A stretch of 64,000 bases of DNA from Hyphomicrobiales bacterium (lineage in GTDB: Bacteria; Pseudomonadota; Alphaproteobacteria; Rhizobiales; Rhizobiaceae). The number at the start of each line of letters is the position of its first letter. Within the stretch, counting starts at the first letter, position 1. Below the pieces are notes generated by a model. It had not been told where the DNA came from, searched no databases, and saw only the letters and a list, made by a program, of their open reading frames with translations. The DNA is taken from NCBI GenBank assembly GCA_900473685.1, contig UCNE01000005.1, positions 434,001-498,000 on the forward strand, given 5' to 3'. Positions 8,701 through 19,827 of the stretch are shown here, one piece after another. A program made the position numbers and the translations under genes.

Positions 8701-9471
8701 TTACTTGCCCTGGAATTCTGGTGGTCGCTTTTCGATGAAGGCGGCCATGCCTTCCTTCTGATCGTTCGTGGCAAACAGCGCGTGAAAAATGCGGCGTTCG
8801 AACAGGATGCCTTCGCGCAGGCCGCCTTCGAGCGCGCGGTCGACGGCTTCTCGCGCCGCCATCGTGGCGGCCTTGCCGTATCCCGCAATCGTTTTGGCCG
8901 CCGCCAATGTCTCATCCAGCAGCTTTTCGGCAGGCAGGACGCGGGCGACGAGGCCGCAGCGTTCGGCCTCTGTTGCATCCATCATCCGGCCGGTGAGGAT
9001 CATGTCCATCGCCTTGGCCTTGCCGACCAGTTTCGTCAGCCGTTGCGAGCCGCCCATGCCGGGGATAACGCCGAGCTTGATTTCGGGCTGGCCGAACATC
9101 GCGGTGTCGGATGCAAAGATCATGTCGCACATCATCGCCAGTTCGCAGCCGCCGCCGAGCGCATAACCCGAGACCGCGGCAATCTTTGGCGTGCGGAACG
9201 AAGCGAACTTGTCCCAGGCGGCAAAGAAATCCTCGCCGAACATATCCGGGAAAGACTTGTCGGCCATTTCCTTGATGTCGGCGCCGGCGGCAAATGCCTT
9301 GTCGGAACCTTTCAGCACGAAGCAGCCGACACCGGGATCGCGATCAAGCGGCGCAAGGTCGCTCGCCAGCGCATTCATGACCTCGGAATTGAGCGCGTTG
9401 CGGGCGGCAGGCCGGTTCAGCGTGACGATGACCACCCGGTCTTGCTGCTCAATGATGATCGGTTTTTCCAT
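8701..9471 (-). CDS. Enoyl-CoA hydratase, short chain
   Basis: 256 residues of the crotonase fold. The oxyanion-hole motif AAGADIKEM and both catalytic glutamates (GGGCE, Glu110; GQPE, Glu130) match mitochondrial ECHS1. In this operon it would hydrate methacrylyl-CoA (valine) and tiglyl-CoA (isoleucine) in the cytoplasm. It is the last gene of the branched-chain operon, 24 nt after mmsB, with a Shine-Dalgarno AGAGGA before the ATG. Substrate assignment is inferred from context. Confidence 0.9.
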   Translation of the reverse strand: MEKPIIIEQQDRVVIVTLNRPAARNALNSEVMNALASDLAPLDRDPGVGCFVLKGSDKAFAAGADIKEMADKSFPDMFGEDFFAAWDKFASFRTPKIAAVSGYALGGGCELAMMCDMIFASDTAMFGQPEIKLGVIPGMGGSQRLTKLVGKAKAMDMILTGRMMDATEAERCGLVARVLPAEKLLDETLAAAKTIAGYGKAATMAAREAVDRALEGGLREGILFERRIFHALFATNDQKEGMAAFIEKRPPEFQGK

Positions 9472-9495
9472 GGGCGTGATCCTCTTGCAAATGGT

Positions 9496-10392
9496 TCAGG
9501 GCTTGGCAGTGCCGCCGGATTGTTGCCGTAGCATGTTGATGATGCCGGAAAAATCCTTGTCGGCATTTCCAAGGTCATTGAACAGCGCATAGAGATCGGC
9601 CGCCTTGGCGCCGAGTGGCGTGGTAGCGCCGGCGGATTGCGCTGCCTCCTGCGACAATTTCAGGTCCTTCAGCATCAGCGCACCGGCAAAGCCGGGCTTG
9701 TAATCGTTGTTGGCCGGGGACGCCGGAACAGGGCCGGGCACCGGGCAATAGGTGGTCAGCGACCAGCATTGGCCCGACGATACCGAAGCAACATCGAACA
9801 GCGCCTGATGCGAGAGACCGAGCTTTTCGCCAAGCACGAAGGCTTCGCCGACCGCAATCATGCTGATGCCGAGGATCATGTTGTTGCAGATCTTTGCCGC
9901 TTGCCCGGCCGCCGCGCCGCCGCAATGGATGATCTTTTTGCCCATCGCCTCGAAGACCGGTTGGGACTTCGCGAAAATATCCTGTTCACCACCAATCATG
10001 AAGGTCAGCGTGCCCGCCATCGCGCCACCGGTTCCGCCGGATACGGGCGCATCGAGCGAAGGGCAGCCTTTTGCGGCCGCCAGTTCATGGGCCTTGCGGG
10101 CGCTGTCGATATCGATGGTCGAGCAATCGATCAGTAATGTTCCGGAGGGCACCGCGCCCACCAGTTCCTGCCAGACCGACAGGACGTGTTTACCAGCAGG
10201 AAGCATGGTGATGACGGTATCGGCCCCCGCGACCGCTTCGGCAAGAGACGCGCAGGCGGTGATACCCTTGCCCCGCGCTTCGTCCAATAGAGGCTGGGCG
10301 AGGTCGAATCCCCTCACCACATGGTCTGCCTTAACGAGATTGGCAGCCATCGGGCCGCCCATGTGCCCGAGACCGATAAAGCCGATGGTCAT
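9496..10392 (-). CDS. mmsB: 3-hydroxyisobutyrate dehydrogenase
   Basis: 298 residues. Oxidises 3-hydroxyisobutyrate to methylmalonate semialdehyde with NAD+ in valine degradation. Shows the Rossmann start GFIGLGHMGGPMAANL, the DAPVSGGTGGA substrate loop and the catalytic Lys motif GQAAKICNNM of the beta-hydroxyacid dehydrogenase family. The ATG at 10392 overlaps the stop of the hydrolase gene by 4 nt (ATGA). No methylmalonate-semialdehyde dehydrogenase (mmsA) is present in the window, so the next step must be encoded elsewhere. Confidence 0.92.
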   Translation of the reverse strand: MTIGFIGLGHMGGPMAANLVKADHVVRGFDLAQPLLDEARGKGITACASLAEAVAGADTVITMLPAGKHVLSVWQELVGAVPSGTLLIDCSTIDIDSARKAHELAAAKGCPSLDAPVSGGTGGAMAGTLTFMIGGEQDIFAKSQPVFEAMGKKIIHCGGAAAGQAAKICNNMILGISMIAVGEAFVLGEKLGLSHQALFDVASVSSGQCWSLTTYCPVPGPVPASPANNDYKPGFAGALMLKDLKLSQEAAQSAGATTPLGAKAADLYALFNDLGNADKDFSGIINMLRQQSGGTAKP

Positions 10393-11492
10393 GCTGGTGA
10401 TCCTTCCCTGATCTTGACTGCAAACAGCGGCTGCGCGGATGGCTGGAAATAGGCATCGACATCGGCTGCGGTGACATCGGCAAGCCGCGCTGGCCGCCAT
10501 TGCGGATTGCGGTCCTTGTCGATGACGGCGGCCCGCACACCCTCATAGAAATCGTGGCTGCGCAGGACCGCGGCCGTCGCTGCAAATTCGCGTTCCAGGC
10601 AATCTTCCAGCCTGTCGGTTTTGCGTCCGAGCCGCAGCAGCCGCAGCGTGACGTTGAGACTGAGCGGCGATTTCGTGGTGAGCACGGAGAGAAGTCCCTC
10701 CGAAAAGGCACTGCCGTCCGCACGCAGGGCGGAGAGAATGCCTTCGATGGTGTCAAAGGCGAAGAGGCGATCGGTGGCCTGTTGTTGCGGTTCCAGAACG
10801 CCGGCTGGCGGTGCTTCCGAAAAGCCTCCGATGGTGGTTGAAACTGCTTCGTGTGGGCTGTCAGCAGGCAGCGATTCCAAGGCCTCGATCAACTCTGGAA
10901 GCCGCTCGGAGCGGATAAAAACATCGGCAAGGCCCGCGAAGATCGCATCGGCAGCCCCCAGTGGTTCGCCGGTCAGGCCGACATAGGTGCCGAGTTCACC
11001 GGCCTGACGTGTCAGGAACCAGGATGCGCCCACATCCGGGAAAAATCCGATGCCGGTTTCCGGCATGGCAAACCGGGTCCGTTCGGTGACAATCCGGTGG
11101 CTGCCATAGACGGAGATGCCGACACCACCGCCCATGACGATGCCATCCATAATGACGACATAGGGTTTCGGGTAACGGCCGATCCGGGCGTTGAGCGTGT
11201 ATTCCTCCCGCCAGAACGTCGTTGGCACGTCGGATCCGGCTTTGCCGCCGTCATAAATGGCCCGGATGTCGCCGCCGGCGCAGAGGCCGCGTTCGCCCTC
11301 GCCCGTAACAAGCACGGCCGCGATGGCCGGATCCTGTTTAAAATCGTCGAGTGCTGCCTCCATGTCGCGCACCATCTGCAGCGTCAGGCTGTTGAGGGCT
11401 TTCGGTCGATTGAGCCGGATACGGCCGAGTGCACCATGACGCTCGATCAGCGTTTCGGTTTCTGTCGCGGGGGGTTCAGATATGGAGGGCAT
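10389..11492 (-). CDS. 3-hydroxyisobutyryl-CoA hydrolase
   Basis: 367 residues, the length of HIBYL-CoA hydrolases and longer than simple enoyl-CoA hydratases. The motif [15 protein letters not shown] and the later [23 protein letters not shown] are diagnostic of this crotonase branch. It releases free 3-hydroxyisobutyrate from the CoA ester in valine catabolism, protecting the cell from methacrylyl-CoA. The ATG at 11492 was preferred to a TTG two codons upstream. It overlaps the lpd stop (11476-11478) by 17 nt and is followed by mmsB, the next pathway step. Confidence 0.9.
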   Translation of the reverse strand: MPSISEPPATETETLIERHGALGRIRLNRPKALNSLTLQMVRDMEAALDDFKQDPAIAAVLVTGEGERGLCAGGDIRAIYDGGKAGSDVPTTFWREEYTLNARIGRYPKPYVVIMDGIVMGGGVGISVYGSHRIVTERTRFAMPETGIGFFPDVGASWFLTRQAGELGTYVGLTGEPLGAADAIFAGLADVFIRSERLPELIEALESLPADSPHEAVSTTIGGFSEAPPAGVLEPQQQATDRLFAFDTIEGILSALRADGSAFSEGLLSVLTTKSPLSLNVTLRLLRLGRKTDRLEDCLEREFAATAAVLRSHDFYEGVRAAVIDKDRNPQWRPARLADVTAADVDAYFQPSAQPLFAVKIREGSPA

Positions 11493-12867
11493 GACCAAGC
11501 GCTTTCAAGGCGGCTTCCTGGAAGCCTTCACTGCGTGTCGGGTGGGCGTGTATCGTCGCGGCGATGTCTTCGAGGCGGGCGCCCATTTCAATCGCCAGCG
11601 CAAAGGCGCTCGACAGCTCGGAAACACCGGAGCCGACGGCCTGGATACCGAGAACAAGATTGCTGTCGGCGCGTGCGACGATGCGAACGAAGCCTTCTTC
11701 CGATAGCATGGTCATGGCGCGGCCGTTGGCATTGAACGGGAATTGACCGACCCGGATTTCGTAGCCCTGCGCCCGTGCCTCATCCGGCGAAAGGCCGGCC
11801 GTGACGATTTCCGGGTCGGTGAAGCAAACGGCTGGAATGCAGCGTTTGTCCCATGTGCGCTTTTTGCCCGCAACGATTTCGGCAACCATCTCGCCCTGCG
11901 CCATCGCCCGGTGCGCCAGCATCGGCTCGCCGGTGATGTCGCCGATCGCATGGACGCCGCGCATCGAGGTGCGGCAGCGGTCGTCGATACGCAGGAATTT
12001 GCCGGCGCGATCAAGGTCGAGTTCATCCAATCCCCAGCCTTCCGTGCGCGGCTTGCGGCCGACGGTCACAAGGATCTTGTCGGCGGCAAGCTGTTCTTCC
12101 GCGCCTTCGGCGGTTTCGATCAGTAGCGTGTTGCCGGAAAGGCCCTTGGCCTTGGCGCCGGTCAAGACACGAATGCCGAGATCAGCCAGCCGCTTGGCCA
12201 CGGGCTTCACCAGTTCGGCATCATATTGCGGTAGGATTTGTGACGTCGCTTCAACGACGGTGACTTTGGACCCTAGTTTTGCAAAGGCGGTGCCCAGCTC
12301 AAGACCAATATAGCCGCCGCCGACCACAACCAGCTTTTGCGGCACGGTTTTCAGCGACAGCGCTTCCGTCGAGGAAATCACCGGCTCGCCGAAGGGCAGG
12401 AACGGCAGCTCCACTGGCTCCGAACCGGTCGCGATGACAATCGTTTCGGCGCGGATCACCTGTATTCCCGTTTCCGTCTCGACCTCGACGGTCTTGCCGT
12501 CACGGAATTTTGCCCGGCCGTGCACGATCTTGACCCTGGCCTTGCGCAACAGGCCAAGCACGCCGCTGTTCAGCCGTCCAACGATGCCGTCCTTCCAGGC
12601 GATGGTCTTGGCAAGGTCGAGTTTGGGTGCCTCGACCGAAATCCCGAGCGGGCTTTTGGCGCCCGCCATGTGGCTGACTTTTTCGAATTCCTCGGCCGCA
12701 TGGATCAGCGCCTTGGAGGGGATGCAGCCGATATTGAGACAGGTGCCGCCCGCTTTGACGGCTTCGACGATGACGGTGTCGACCCCGAGCTGCCCGGCCC
12801 GGATGGCGCAGATATAACCACCTGGACCAGCGCCGATGACGAGAAGTTTGCAGACGATCTCTTTCAT
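11476..12867 (-). CDS. lpdA: Dihydrolipoyl dehydrogenase, E3 of the branched-chain 2-oxoacid complex
   Basis: 463 residues. FAD enzyme that reoxidises the lipoyl arm of E2 with NAD+. FAD motif GAGPGGY (12-18), redox disulfide GGTCLNIGC (Cys43, Cys48), NAD motif [11 protein letters not shown], and the C-terminal HAHPTRSE His-Glu pair are all present. The ATG at 12867 is used; an upstream TTG is in frame but overlaps the end of the E2 gene. Its position directly after E1 alpha, E1 beta and E2 makes it a dedicated copy for the BCKDH complex. Confidence 0.95.
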   Translation of the reverse strand: MKEIVCKLLVIGAGPGGYICAIRAGQLGVDTVIVEAVKAGGTCLNIGCIPSKALIHAAEEFEKVSHMAGAKSPLGISVEAPKLDLAKTIAWKDGIVGRLNSGVLGLLRKARVKIVHGRAKFRDGKTVEVETETGIQVIRAETIVIATGSEPVELPFLPFGEPVISSTEALSLKTVPQKLVVVGGGYIGLELGTAFAKLGSKVTVVEATSQILPQYDAELVKPVAKRLADLGIRVLTGAKAKGLSGNTLLIETAEGAEEQLAADKILVTVGRKPRTEGWGLDELDLDRAGKFLRIDDRCRTSMRGVHAIGDITGEPMLAHRAMAQGEMVAEIVAGKKRTWDKRCIPAVCFTDPEIVTAGLSPDEARAQGYEIRVGQFPFNANGRAMTMLSEEGFVRIVARADSNLVLGIQAVGSGVSELSSAFALAIEMGARLEDIAATIHAHPTRSEGFQEAALKALGHALHI

Positions 12868-12871
12868 GGGC

Positions 12872-14188
12872 TCAGCTTTCAATGAAAATCAGCGCAGGGG
12901 TTTCAAGCAGCGCCTTGATCCGCTGGACGAAGGTCGCGGCATCCCATCCGTCCACCACCCGGTGATCGAAGCTGGATGACAGGTTCATCATCTTGCGCGG
13001 GATGAACTGGCTGCCGTCCCAGACCGGTCGGATCATGATCTTGTTGACACCGACGATCGCCACCTCGGGGTGGTTGATGATCGGAGTGGTGGCGATGCCG
13101 CCCATGGCGCCGAGCGAGGTGATGGTGATGGTCGAGCCGGAGAGTTCCTCACGCAGAGCCGATCCTGTGCGGGCGGCTTCCGCCAACCGCACGACTTCGG
13201 CTGCGCAGTCCCAGATACCGCGCGCTTCCGTATGGCGTACCACGGGAACGGTCAGTCCCGCCGGTGTCTGGGTGGCGATGCCAATATGCACGGCCGCGTG
13301 GCGGCTGATGATGCCGGCGTCGTCGTCGAAGGTGGCGTTGACGACGGGCTGCTCGTCGATGGTCTTCACCATGGCGCGCATCAGGAAAGGCAGGATTGTC
13401 AGCTTGGTCTGGTCCGGCTTGCGTGCCGCGTTCATCGTCGCCCGCAAATCTTCCAGATCGGTGACGTCGATCTCCTCGACATAGGTGATATGCGGAATGC
13501 GCGACGTCGCCAGCACCATTTTTTCCGAGATACGGCGGCGAAGGCCGGTGACCTTGATCTCCTCGACGGCGGTCTTTTTGGCAAGACCGGACGGCGCCAG
13601 TTGCGGTTGCGCACCACGGGCAAGGAATTGGTCGAGGTCGTCATGGGTGATGCGCCCGACCGGGCCTGAGCCTGTCACCTGCCTGAGGTCGATACCGCCG
13701 TCCTGTGCGCGAAGACGGACCGCAGGCGAAGCGAGCGGCTTGGCGAGCGTATCGGCTGCGCTACGCTTTCCCTTCTCCCCAGCCGGGAGAAGGTGGCCCG
13801 CAGGGCCGGATGAGGGGGCGGGCTGGCGAATAGAGGGCAAAGCGTCCCTGTCATCCGCCTTTCGGGCCTCTTCTCCCCGCTGGGGAGAAGACGGAGCGAT
13901 CGTCACCGTTTCCGCCATCGGAACGGCTTCCACCTCGCTGCCCTCGCCCGCGACCTGAATGCGGACCAGCGGCGCCTTGACGGCAACGGTGTCGCCGATC
14001 TCCGCACCCAGCCAGAGCACCGTCCCGGTGACCGGCGACGGGATTTCGACCGTCGCCTTGTCGGTCATGACCGCGGCAAGGATCATGTCCTCGCGGATGG
14101 GATCGCCGACCTTGCAATGCCATTCGACAAGTTCAGCTTCCGCTACGCCTTCGCCGACATCCGGCATCTTGATGATGAATTCACCCAT
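12872..14188 (-). CDS. bkdB: Branched-chain 2-oxoacid dehydrogenase E2 (dihydrolipoyl transacylase)
   Basis: 438 residues. Acyltransferase core of the BCKDH complex. One lipoyl domain (1-80, MTDKA with Lys44), a linker, a peripheral subunit-binding domain (about 150-190, [10 protein letters not shown] to GRITHDDL) and the catalytic domain ending with DHRVVDGWD (His near 408). Start at ATG 14188, directly before the lipoyl fold. Oddity: residues about 100-140 ([23 protein letters not shown]) are the translation of a palindromic mosaic element inserted in frame into the linker; the flanking domains look intact. Confidence 0.93.
   Translation of the reverse strand: MGEFIIKMPDVGEGVAEAELVEWHCKVGDPIREDMILAAVMTDKATVEIPSPVTGTVLWLGAEIGDTVAVKAPLVRIQVAGEGSEVEAVPMAETVTIAPSSPQRGEEARKADDRDALPSIRQPAPSSGPAGHLLPAGEKGKRSAADTLAKPLASPAVRLRAQDGGIDLRQVTGSGPVGRITHDDLDQFLARGAQPQLAPSGLAKKTAVEEIKVTGLRRRISEKMVLATSRIPHITYVEEIDVTDLEDLRATMNAARKPDQTKLTILPFLMRAMVKTIDEQPVVNATFDDDAGIISRHAAVHIGIATQTPAGLTVPVVRHTEARGIWDCAAEVVRLAEAARTGSALREELSGSTITITSLGAMGGIATTPIINHPEVAIVGVNKIMIRPVWDGSQFIPRKMMNLSSSFDHRVVDGWDAATFVQRIKALLETPALIFIES
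13770..13892. repeat. Palindromic mosaic element (RIME-like) inserted within the E2 gene
   Basis: A unit of about 120 bp with imperfect terminal inverted copies of about 45 bp. The left copy has CTTCTCCC/GGGAGAAG and GGCCC/GGGCC hairpins followed by GGATGAGGG; the right copy has CTTCTCCCC/GGGGAGAAG. The motif combination GGGAGAAGG plus GCCGGATGAGGG is, from memory, that of rhizobial intergenic palindromic repeats, which normally lie between genes. Here it is read through in frame as the linker of E2. Confidence 0.75.
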
Positions 14189-14190
14189 GG

Positions 14191-15204
14191 TCACGCCTCC
14201 ATCACTTCGGCAAGCGCGCGGCCGACACGGCCCGGGCCGGGGAAATAATCCCATTCCTGCGCATGCGGATAGGGCGTGTCCCAACCCGTGACGCGCACGA
14301 CCGGGGCTTCCAGATGATAGAAGCAATGTTCCTGCACGAGGGCCGCCAGTTCGGCGCCGTAGCCCGATGTCAGGGTCGCCTCATGGACGACGACGCAGCG
14401 GCCGGTCTTGGTGACCGATTGCACGATCGTATCGAGATCAAGCGGCAAGAGGCTGCGCAGGTCGATCACCTCGGCATCCACGCCCATTTCCTCAGCGGCG
14501 GCCAAAGCCACATGCACCATCGTGCCATAGGCAATCACGGTGACAGCGGAACCCTGCCTGCGGATTTCGGCCTTGCCGATCGGAATGCTGTAATGGCCTT
14601 CCGGCACCTCGCCGAGTTCATGCTTGGACCATGGCGTCACTGGCCTGTCGTGATGACCGTCGAAAGGGCCGTTATAGAGGCGCTTCGGTTCAAGGAACAT
14701 CACCGGGTCGGGGTCTTCGATCGAGGCGATCAGCAGGCCCTTGGCGTCGTATGGGTTGGAAGGCACAACGACCTTCAGACCGCAGACATGGGTAAACAGC
14801 GCTTCCGGGCTCTGGCTGTGCGTCTGCCCGCCAAAAATGCCGCCGCCGGTCGGCATGCGCAGCACGATCGGGCAAGTAAAGTCGCCGTTCGAGCGGTAGC
14901 GGATACGGGCGGCTTCCTGGGTGATCTGGTCGTAGGCCGGGTACATGTAGTCGGCGAACTGGATTTCGACGCAGGGCTTCAGGCCATAAGCCGCCATGCC
15001 GATCGCCGTGCCGACGATGCCGCTTTCGCTGATCGGCGCGTCGAAGCAGCGGGTCTTGCCGTATTTCGCCTGAAGCCCCTGGGTGCAACGGAAGACGCCG
15101 CCGAAATAACCGACATCCTCGCCAAACACCACCACATCGTCATCACGTTCCATCGAGACGTCCATGGCGCTGCGCACGGCCTCGATCATCGTCATTCTGG
15201 CCAT
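14191..15204 (-). CDS. bkdA2: Branched-chain 2-oxoacid dehydrogenase E1 component, beta subunit
   Basis: 337 residues, normal for the E1 beta subunit of BCKDH. Starts MARMTMIEAVRSAMD; shows GEDVGYFGGVFR, the FDAPISESGIVG loop and the C-terminal transketolase domain (VVVHEATLTSGYGAE, WDTPYPHAQE). It forms the alpha2-beta2 thiamine-diphosphate decarboxylase with the preceding gene. The ATG at 15204 lies 1 nt after the E1 alpha stop, and its stop lies 2 nt before the E2 ATG, so the complex is probably made with coupled translation. Confidence 0.95.
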   Translation of the reverse strand: MARMTMIEAVRSAMDVSMERDDDVVVFGEDVGYFGGVFRCTQGLQAKYGKTRCFDAPISESGIVGTAIGMAAYGLKPCVEIQFADYMYPAYDQITQEAARIRYRSNGDFTCPIVLRMPTGGGIFGGQTHSQSPEALFTHVCGLKVVVPSNPYDAKGLLIASIEDPDPVMFLEPKRLYNGPFDGHHDRPVTPWSKHELGEVPEGHYSIPIGKAEIRRQGSAVTVIAYGTMVHVALAAAEEMGVDAEVIDLRSLLPLDLDTIVQSVTKTGRCVVVHEATLTSGYGAELAALVQEHCFYHLEAPVVRVTGWDTPYPHAQEWDYFPGPGRVGRALAEVMEA

Positions 15205-15205
15205 G

Positions 15206-16504
<1,299 letters not shown>

Positions 16505-17632
16505 TTATAGACTACGTGCAATGACGATGCGTTGCACGTCGCTTGTACCTTCATAGATCTGGCAAATGCGGACGTCGCGGTAGATGCGCTCAACCGGATA
16601 GTCCGACATGTAGCCGTAGCCGCCATGGATCTGGATCGCGTCCGAGCAGACCTTTTCCGCCATCTCCGAGGCAAACAGTTTTGCCATCGACGCCTCCGTC
16701 AGGCAGGGCTCCCCGGCTTCCTTCAGTTCGGCCGCATGCAGGACCATCTGCCGCGCCGCTGTAATCTGCGTCGCCATGTCGGCAAGGCGGAAAGCGACGG
16801 CCTGGTGCTCGATGATCGGTTTGCCAAAGGCAATGCGCTCGCGGGCATAATCGCGGGCGGCCTCGAATGCGGCGCGTGCCATGCCGACCGACTGCGAGGC
16901 GATGCCGATGCGGCCGCCTTCAAGATTGGCAAGTGCTATCCTGTAACCCTCGCCCTCGGCGCCCAGCCGAAGGTCCGTCGGAATACGCATATTGGTGAAG
17001 GCGATCTGGCAGGTGTCGGAAGAATGCAGGCCGAGCTTGTGTTCGACGCGAACAACCTCATAGCCGGGCGTGTCGGTCGGCACGATGAAGGCGGTGATGC
17101 CTTTCTTGCCGGCATCCGGATCGGTAACGGCGAAGACGATGATGACATTGCCGTTCTTACCGGATGTGATGAACTGCTTGGCCCCATCGAGCACATAGTC
17201 GCCGCCGTCGCGACGGGCGCGGGTGCGGAGATTTGAGGCGTCGGACCCAGCCTGCGGTTCCGTCAGAGCAAAGCCGCCGATCCATTCGCCGGAGGCCAGT
17301 TTCGGCAAGAAACGCTGCTTCTGCTCTTCGGTGCCGAATTTCAGGATCGGCACGCAGCCGACCGAACTGTGCACGCTCATGATCGTCGAGCACGGACCGT
17401 CACCGGCGGCAATTTCCTCGAGCGCGACCGCATAGGCAACGGTTCCGGTTTCCGAGCCGCCATAAGCCTCCGGCACCAGCATGCCGAGAAAGCCGAGTTC
17501 GCCCATCTCCTTCAGTTCGCCTTTCGGAAACGCGTGCGATACATCGCGCTCGGCGGCGCCCGGCACCAGCCGTTCGCGGGCGAAATCGCGGGCCATGTCG
17601 CGGATCTGGATCTGCTGTTCAGACAGGATCAT
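16505..17632 (-). CDS. Acyl-CoA dehydrogenase, short/branched chain
   Basis: 375 residues with the standard FAD acyl-CoA dehydrogenase fold. Signatures [15 protein letters not shown] and [20 protein letters not shown] are present, and the catalytic base is the Glu of [11 protein letters not shown] (about 361), as in short-chain, isobutyryl- and 2-methylbutyryl-CoA dehydrogenases, not the isovaleryl type. In this operon it most likely oxidises isobutyryl-CoA and 2-methylbutyryl-CoA, passing electrons to ETF. Substrate choice is inferred. Confidence 0.9.
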   Translation of the reverse strand: MILSEQQIQIRDMARDFARERLVPGAAERDVSHAFPKGELKEMGELGFLGMLVPEAYGGSETGTVAYAVALEEIAAGDGPCSTIMSVHSSVGCVPILKFGTEEQKQRFLPKLASGEWIGGFALTEPQAGSDASNLRTRARRDGGDYVLDGAKQFITSGKNGNVIIVFAVTDPDAGKKGITAFIVPTDTPGYEVVRVEHKLGLHSSDTCQIAFTNMRIPTDLRLGAEGEGYRIALANLEGGRIGIASQSVGMARAAFEAARDYARERIAFGKPIIEHQAVAFRLADMATQITAARQMVLHAAELKEAGEPCLTEASMAKLFASEMAEKVCSDAIQIHGGYGYMSDYPVERIYRDVRICQIYEGTSDVQRIVIARSL

Positions 17633-17656
17633 GTTTGGGTCTCCTCCCCTGCCCGA

Positions 17657-18844
17657 TCAATGCCGCTCGATCGCAATTGCCGTCGCCTCGCCGCCGCCGA
17701 TGCAGAGTGCCGCCATGCCGCGCTTCAGATCGTAACGCTCAAGGGCTGCCAGCAATGTGACGATGACACGGGCGCCGGATGCGCCGATGGGATGGCCGAG
17801 CGCGCAGGCGCCGCCGTGGATGTTGACCTTGTCGTGCGGTAGGTCGAGATCGCGCATCGCAGCCATGGCGACAACGGCGAAGGCCTCGTTGATCTCGAAC
17901 AGATCGACATCCTTCAAGGCCCATCCGGTGCGGTCGCTAAGTTTCTTCAGCGCGCCGATCGGTGCGGTGGCAAACAGATTGGGTGCCTGCGCATGGGTGG
18001 AATGGCCGGTGATGGTGGCAAGCGGCATCAAGCCCCGGCGATCCGCTTCCGAGCGGCGCATCAAGACCAGTGCGGCGGCACCATCGGAAATCGAGCTGGC
18101 ATTGGCGGCTGTCACCGTGCCGTTTTCGCGGAAGGCGGGTTTCAGCGTCGGGATTTTTTCGAGCTTCGCCTTGCCCGGTTGTTCGTCGCGGCTGACGATC
18201 TGTTCCGTTCTGCCCGCCTTCACGGTCACGGGCGTGATTTCGCTATCGAACGATCCATCTTCGATTGCCTTTTTGGCTCGTGTGAGCGAGGTCACGGCAA
18301 AGTCGTCCTGGGCTGGCCGCGTGAATTGATAGGCTTCGGCGCAGTCTTCGGCAAAGGTTCCCATCAGCCGTCCCTTGTCATAGGCATCCTCCAGCCCGTC
18401 GAGGAACATGTGGTCGATGACGCGGCCATGGCCGAGCCGGTAACCACCGCGGGCACGATCCAGCAGATAGGGCGCATTGCTCATGCTTTCCATGCCGCCG
18501 GCGACGGCAATGTTGGCGCTCCCCGCCAAAATCAGGTCATGCGCCAGCATCGCCGCTTTCATGCCCGAGCCGCACATCTTGTTGACTGTGCTGGCACCGG
18601 TTGCAAACGGAAGACCCGCACCGATGGCCGCCTGACGGGCGGGGGCCTGCCCCTGCCCGGCCGGAAGCACGCAGCCAAACACCACTTCGTCCACCAGTTC
18701 CGGCGCTAGGCCGCTGCGTTCCAACGCGGCGCGGATGGCCGCAGCCCCGAGTTCGGGCGCTGTGGCGCCTTGCAGATCGCCCTGAAATCCGCCCATGGCG
18801 GTGCGGGCGGAACCGACGATGACGATGGGATCATGCACTGTCAT
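17657..18844 (-). CDS. Acetyl-CoA C-acyltransferase (thiolase)
   Basis: 395 residues. The nucleophile Cys91 in NKMCGSGMKA, the NEAFA motif, GGACALGHPIGASGAR with the catalytic His, and the second Cys in CIGGGEATA define a degradative/biosynthetic type II thiolase. Placed between the SDR and acyl-CoA dehydrogenase genes, it would cleave 2-methylacetoacetyl-CoA to propionyl-CoA and acetyl-CoA, the last step of isoleucine degradation. Other beta-ketoacyl-CoAs remain possible. Confidence 0.92.
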   Translation of the reverse strand: MTVHDPIVIVGSARTAMGGFQGDLQGATAPELGAAAIRAALERSGLAPELVDEVVFGCVLPAGQGQAPARQAAIGAGLPFATGASTVNKMCGSGMKAAMLAHDLILAGSANIAVAGGMESMSNAPYLLDRARGGYRLGHGRVIDHMFLDGLEDAYDKGRLMGTFAEDCAEAYQFTRPAQDDFAVTSLTRAKKAIEDGSFDSEITPVTVKAGRTEQIVSRDEQPGKAKLEKIPTLKPAFRENGTVTAANASSISDGAAALVLMRRSEADRRGLMPLATITGHSTHAQAPNLFATAPIGALKKLSDRTGWALKDVDLFEINEAFAVVAMAAMRDLDLPHDKVNIHGGACALGHPIGASGARVIVTLLAALERYDLKRGMAALCIGGGEATAIAIERH

Positions 18845-18865
18845 TTGAAACCTCCCGTGCCGCTC

Positions 18866-19633
18866 TCAACGCGGCCCCATGCGCAGCGCACCGTCGAGAC
18901 GGATGACCTCGCCGTTCAGCATGGTGTTCTCACAGATATGGCGTACCAAAGCGGCAAATTCATCAGGGCGGCCGAGACGCGGCGGAAACGGCACGCTCTT
19001 GCCCAGCGCTTCCTGCGTTTCCGCTGGCATGCCGGCCATCATCGGCGTTTCGAAAATACCGGGTGCGATGGTGACGACGCGGATGCCGTAGCGGGCCAGT
19101 TCGCGCGCAATCGGCAGGGTCATGCCGACAACACCGCCCTTGGAGGCCGAATAGGCAGCTTGACCGATTTGGCCGTCGAAGGCGGCAACGGAGGCGGTGT
19201 TGACGATGACGCCGCGCTCGCCTTCGCTGTCCGGCTCCTCAGTCTGGATAGCGGCAGCGGCAAGCCGGATCATGTTGAATGTGCCGACCAGATTGATGCA
19301 GATCGCCTGGGCAAAGCTCTCAAGCCGATGCGGGCCGTCGCGGCCAAGAACCTTTTCGCCCGGCGCGACGCCAGCGCAATTGACCAGCCCATGCAGGTGG
19401 CCGAATGTTTCAAGCGCGGCGTTGATGGCGGCCTGAGCGTCCGGCTCGCTGGTGACGTCGGTGCGAATGTACCGGGCGCTAGAGCCGAGACCGGCAGCGA
19501 CCTGTGCGCCGCCGTCCTGATTGATATCGGCGATGACGATGCGGGCGCCAGCCTCAACCAGCATGCGCGTGACAGCCGCGCCGAGGCCGGAACCGCCACC
19601 GGTGACCACAAAAACCTTGCCGGAAATCTTCAT
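18866..19633 (-). CDS. SDR 3-hydroxyacyl-CoA dehydrogenase (2-methyl-3-hydroxybutyryl-CoA type)
   Basis: 255 residues, classical short-chain dehydrogenase. NAD motif TGGGSGLG (11-18), NCAG, catalytic Ser148, Tyr161 and Lys165 (YSASK). The whole pattern, including the C-terminal [27 protein letters not shown] region, resembles HSD17B10 (2-methyl-3-hydroxybutyryl-CoA dehydrogenase), which oxidises the isoleucine intermediate before thiolysis. First gene of the ten-gene leftward operon and divergent from the AraC-type regulator. Confidence 0.88.
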   Translation of the reverse strand: MKISGKVFVVTGGGSGLGAAVTRMLVEAGARIVIADINQDGGAQVAAGLGSSARYIRTDVTSEPDAQAAINAALETFGHLHGLVNCAGVAPGEKVLGRDGPHRLESFAQAICINLVGTFNMIRLAAAAIQTEEPDSEGERGVIVNTASVAAFDGQIGQAAYSASKGGVVGMTLPIARELARYGIRVVTIAPGIFETPMMAGMPAETQEALGKSVPFPPRLGRPDEFAALVRHICENTMLNGEVIRLDGALRMGPR

Positions 19634-19827
19634 AGCGCCGCCTTTCTCATCCGAAGGTGCGCAACAGTCAGCCCTTGATCCGTCATGCAGCCTCCCCGCC
19701 GCGTTCCGTCCCTATGCCAGATTTTGATCATAGCATCTTGCCGAACTCTACGCCCGCGCGATATTGCAAGCGATGACAGAACTGTCCTTCATTTTTCGGC
19801 CAGTTTTGCCATATTGGAGAAAAGTCG

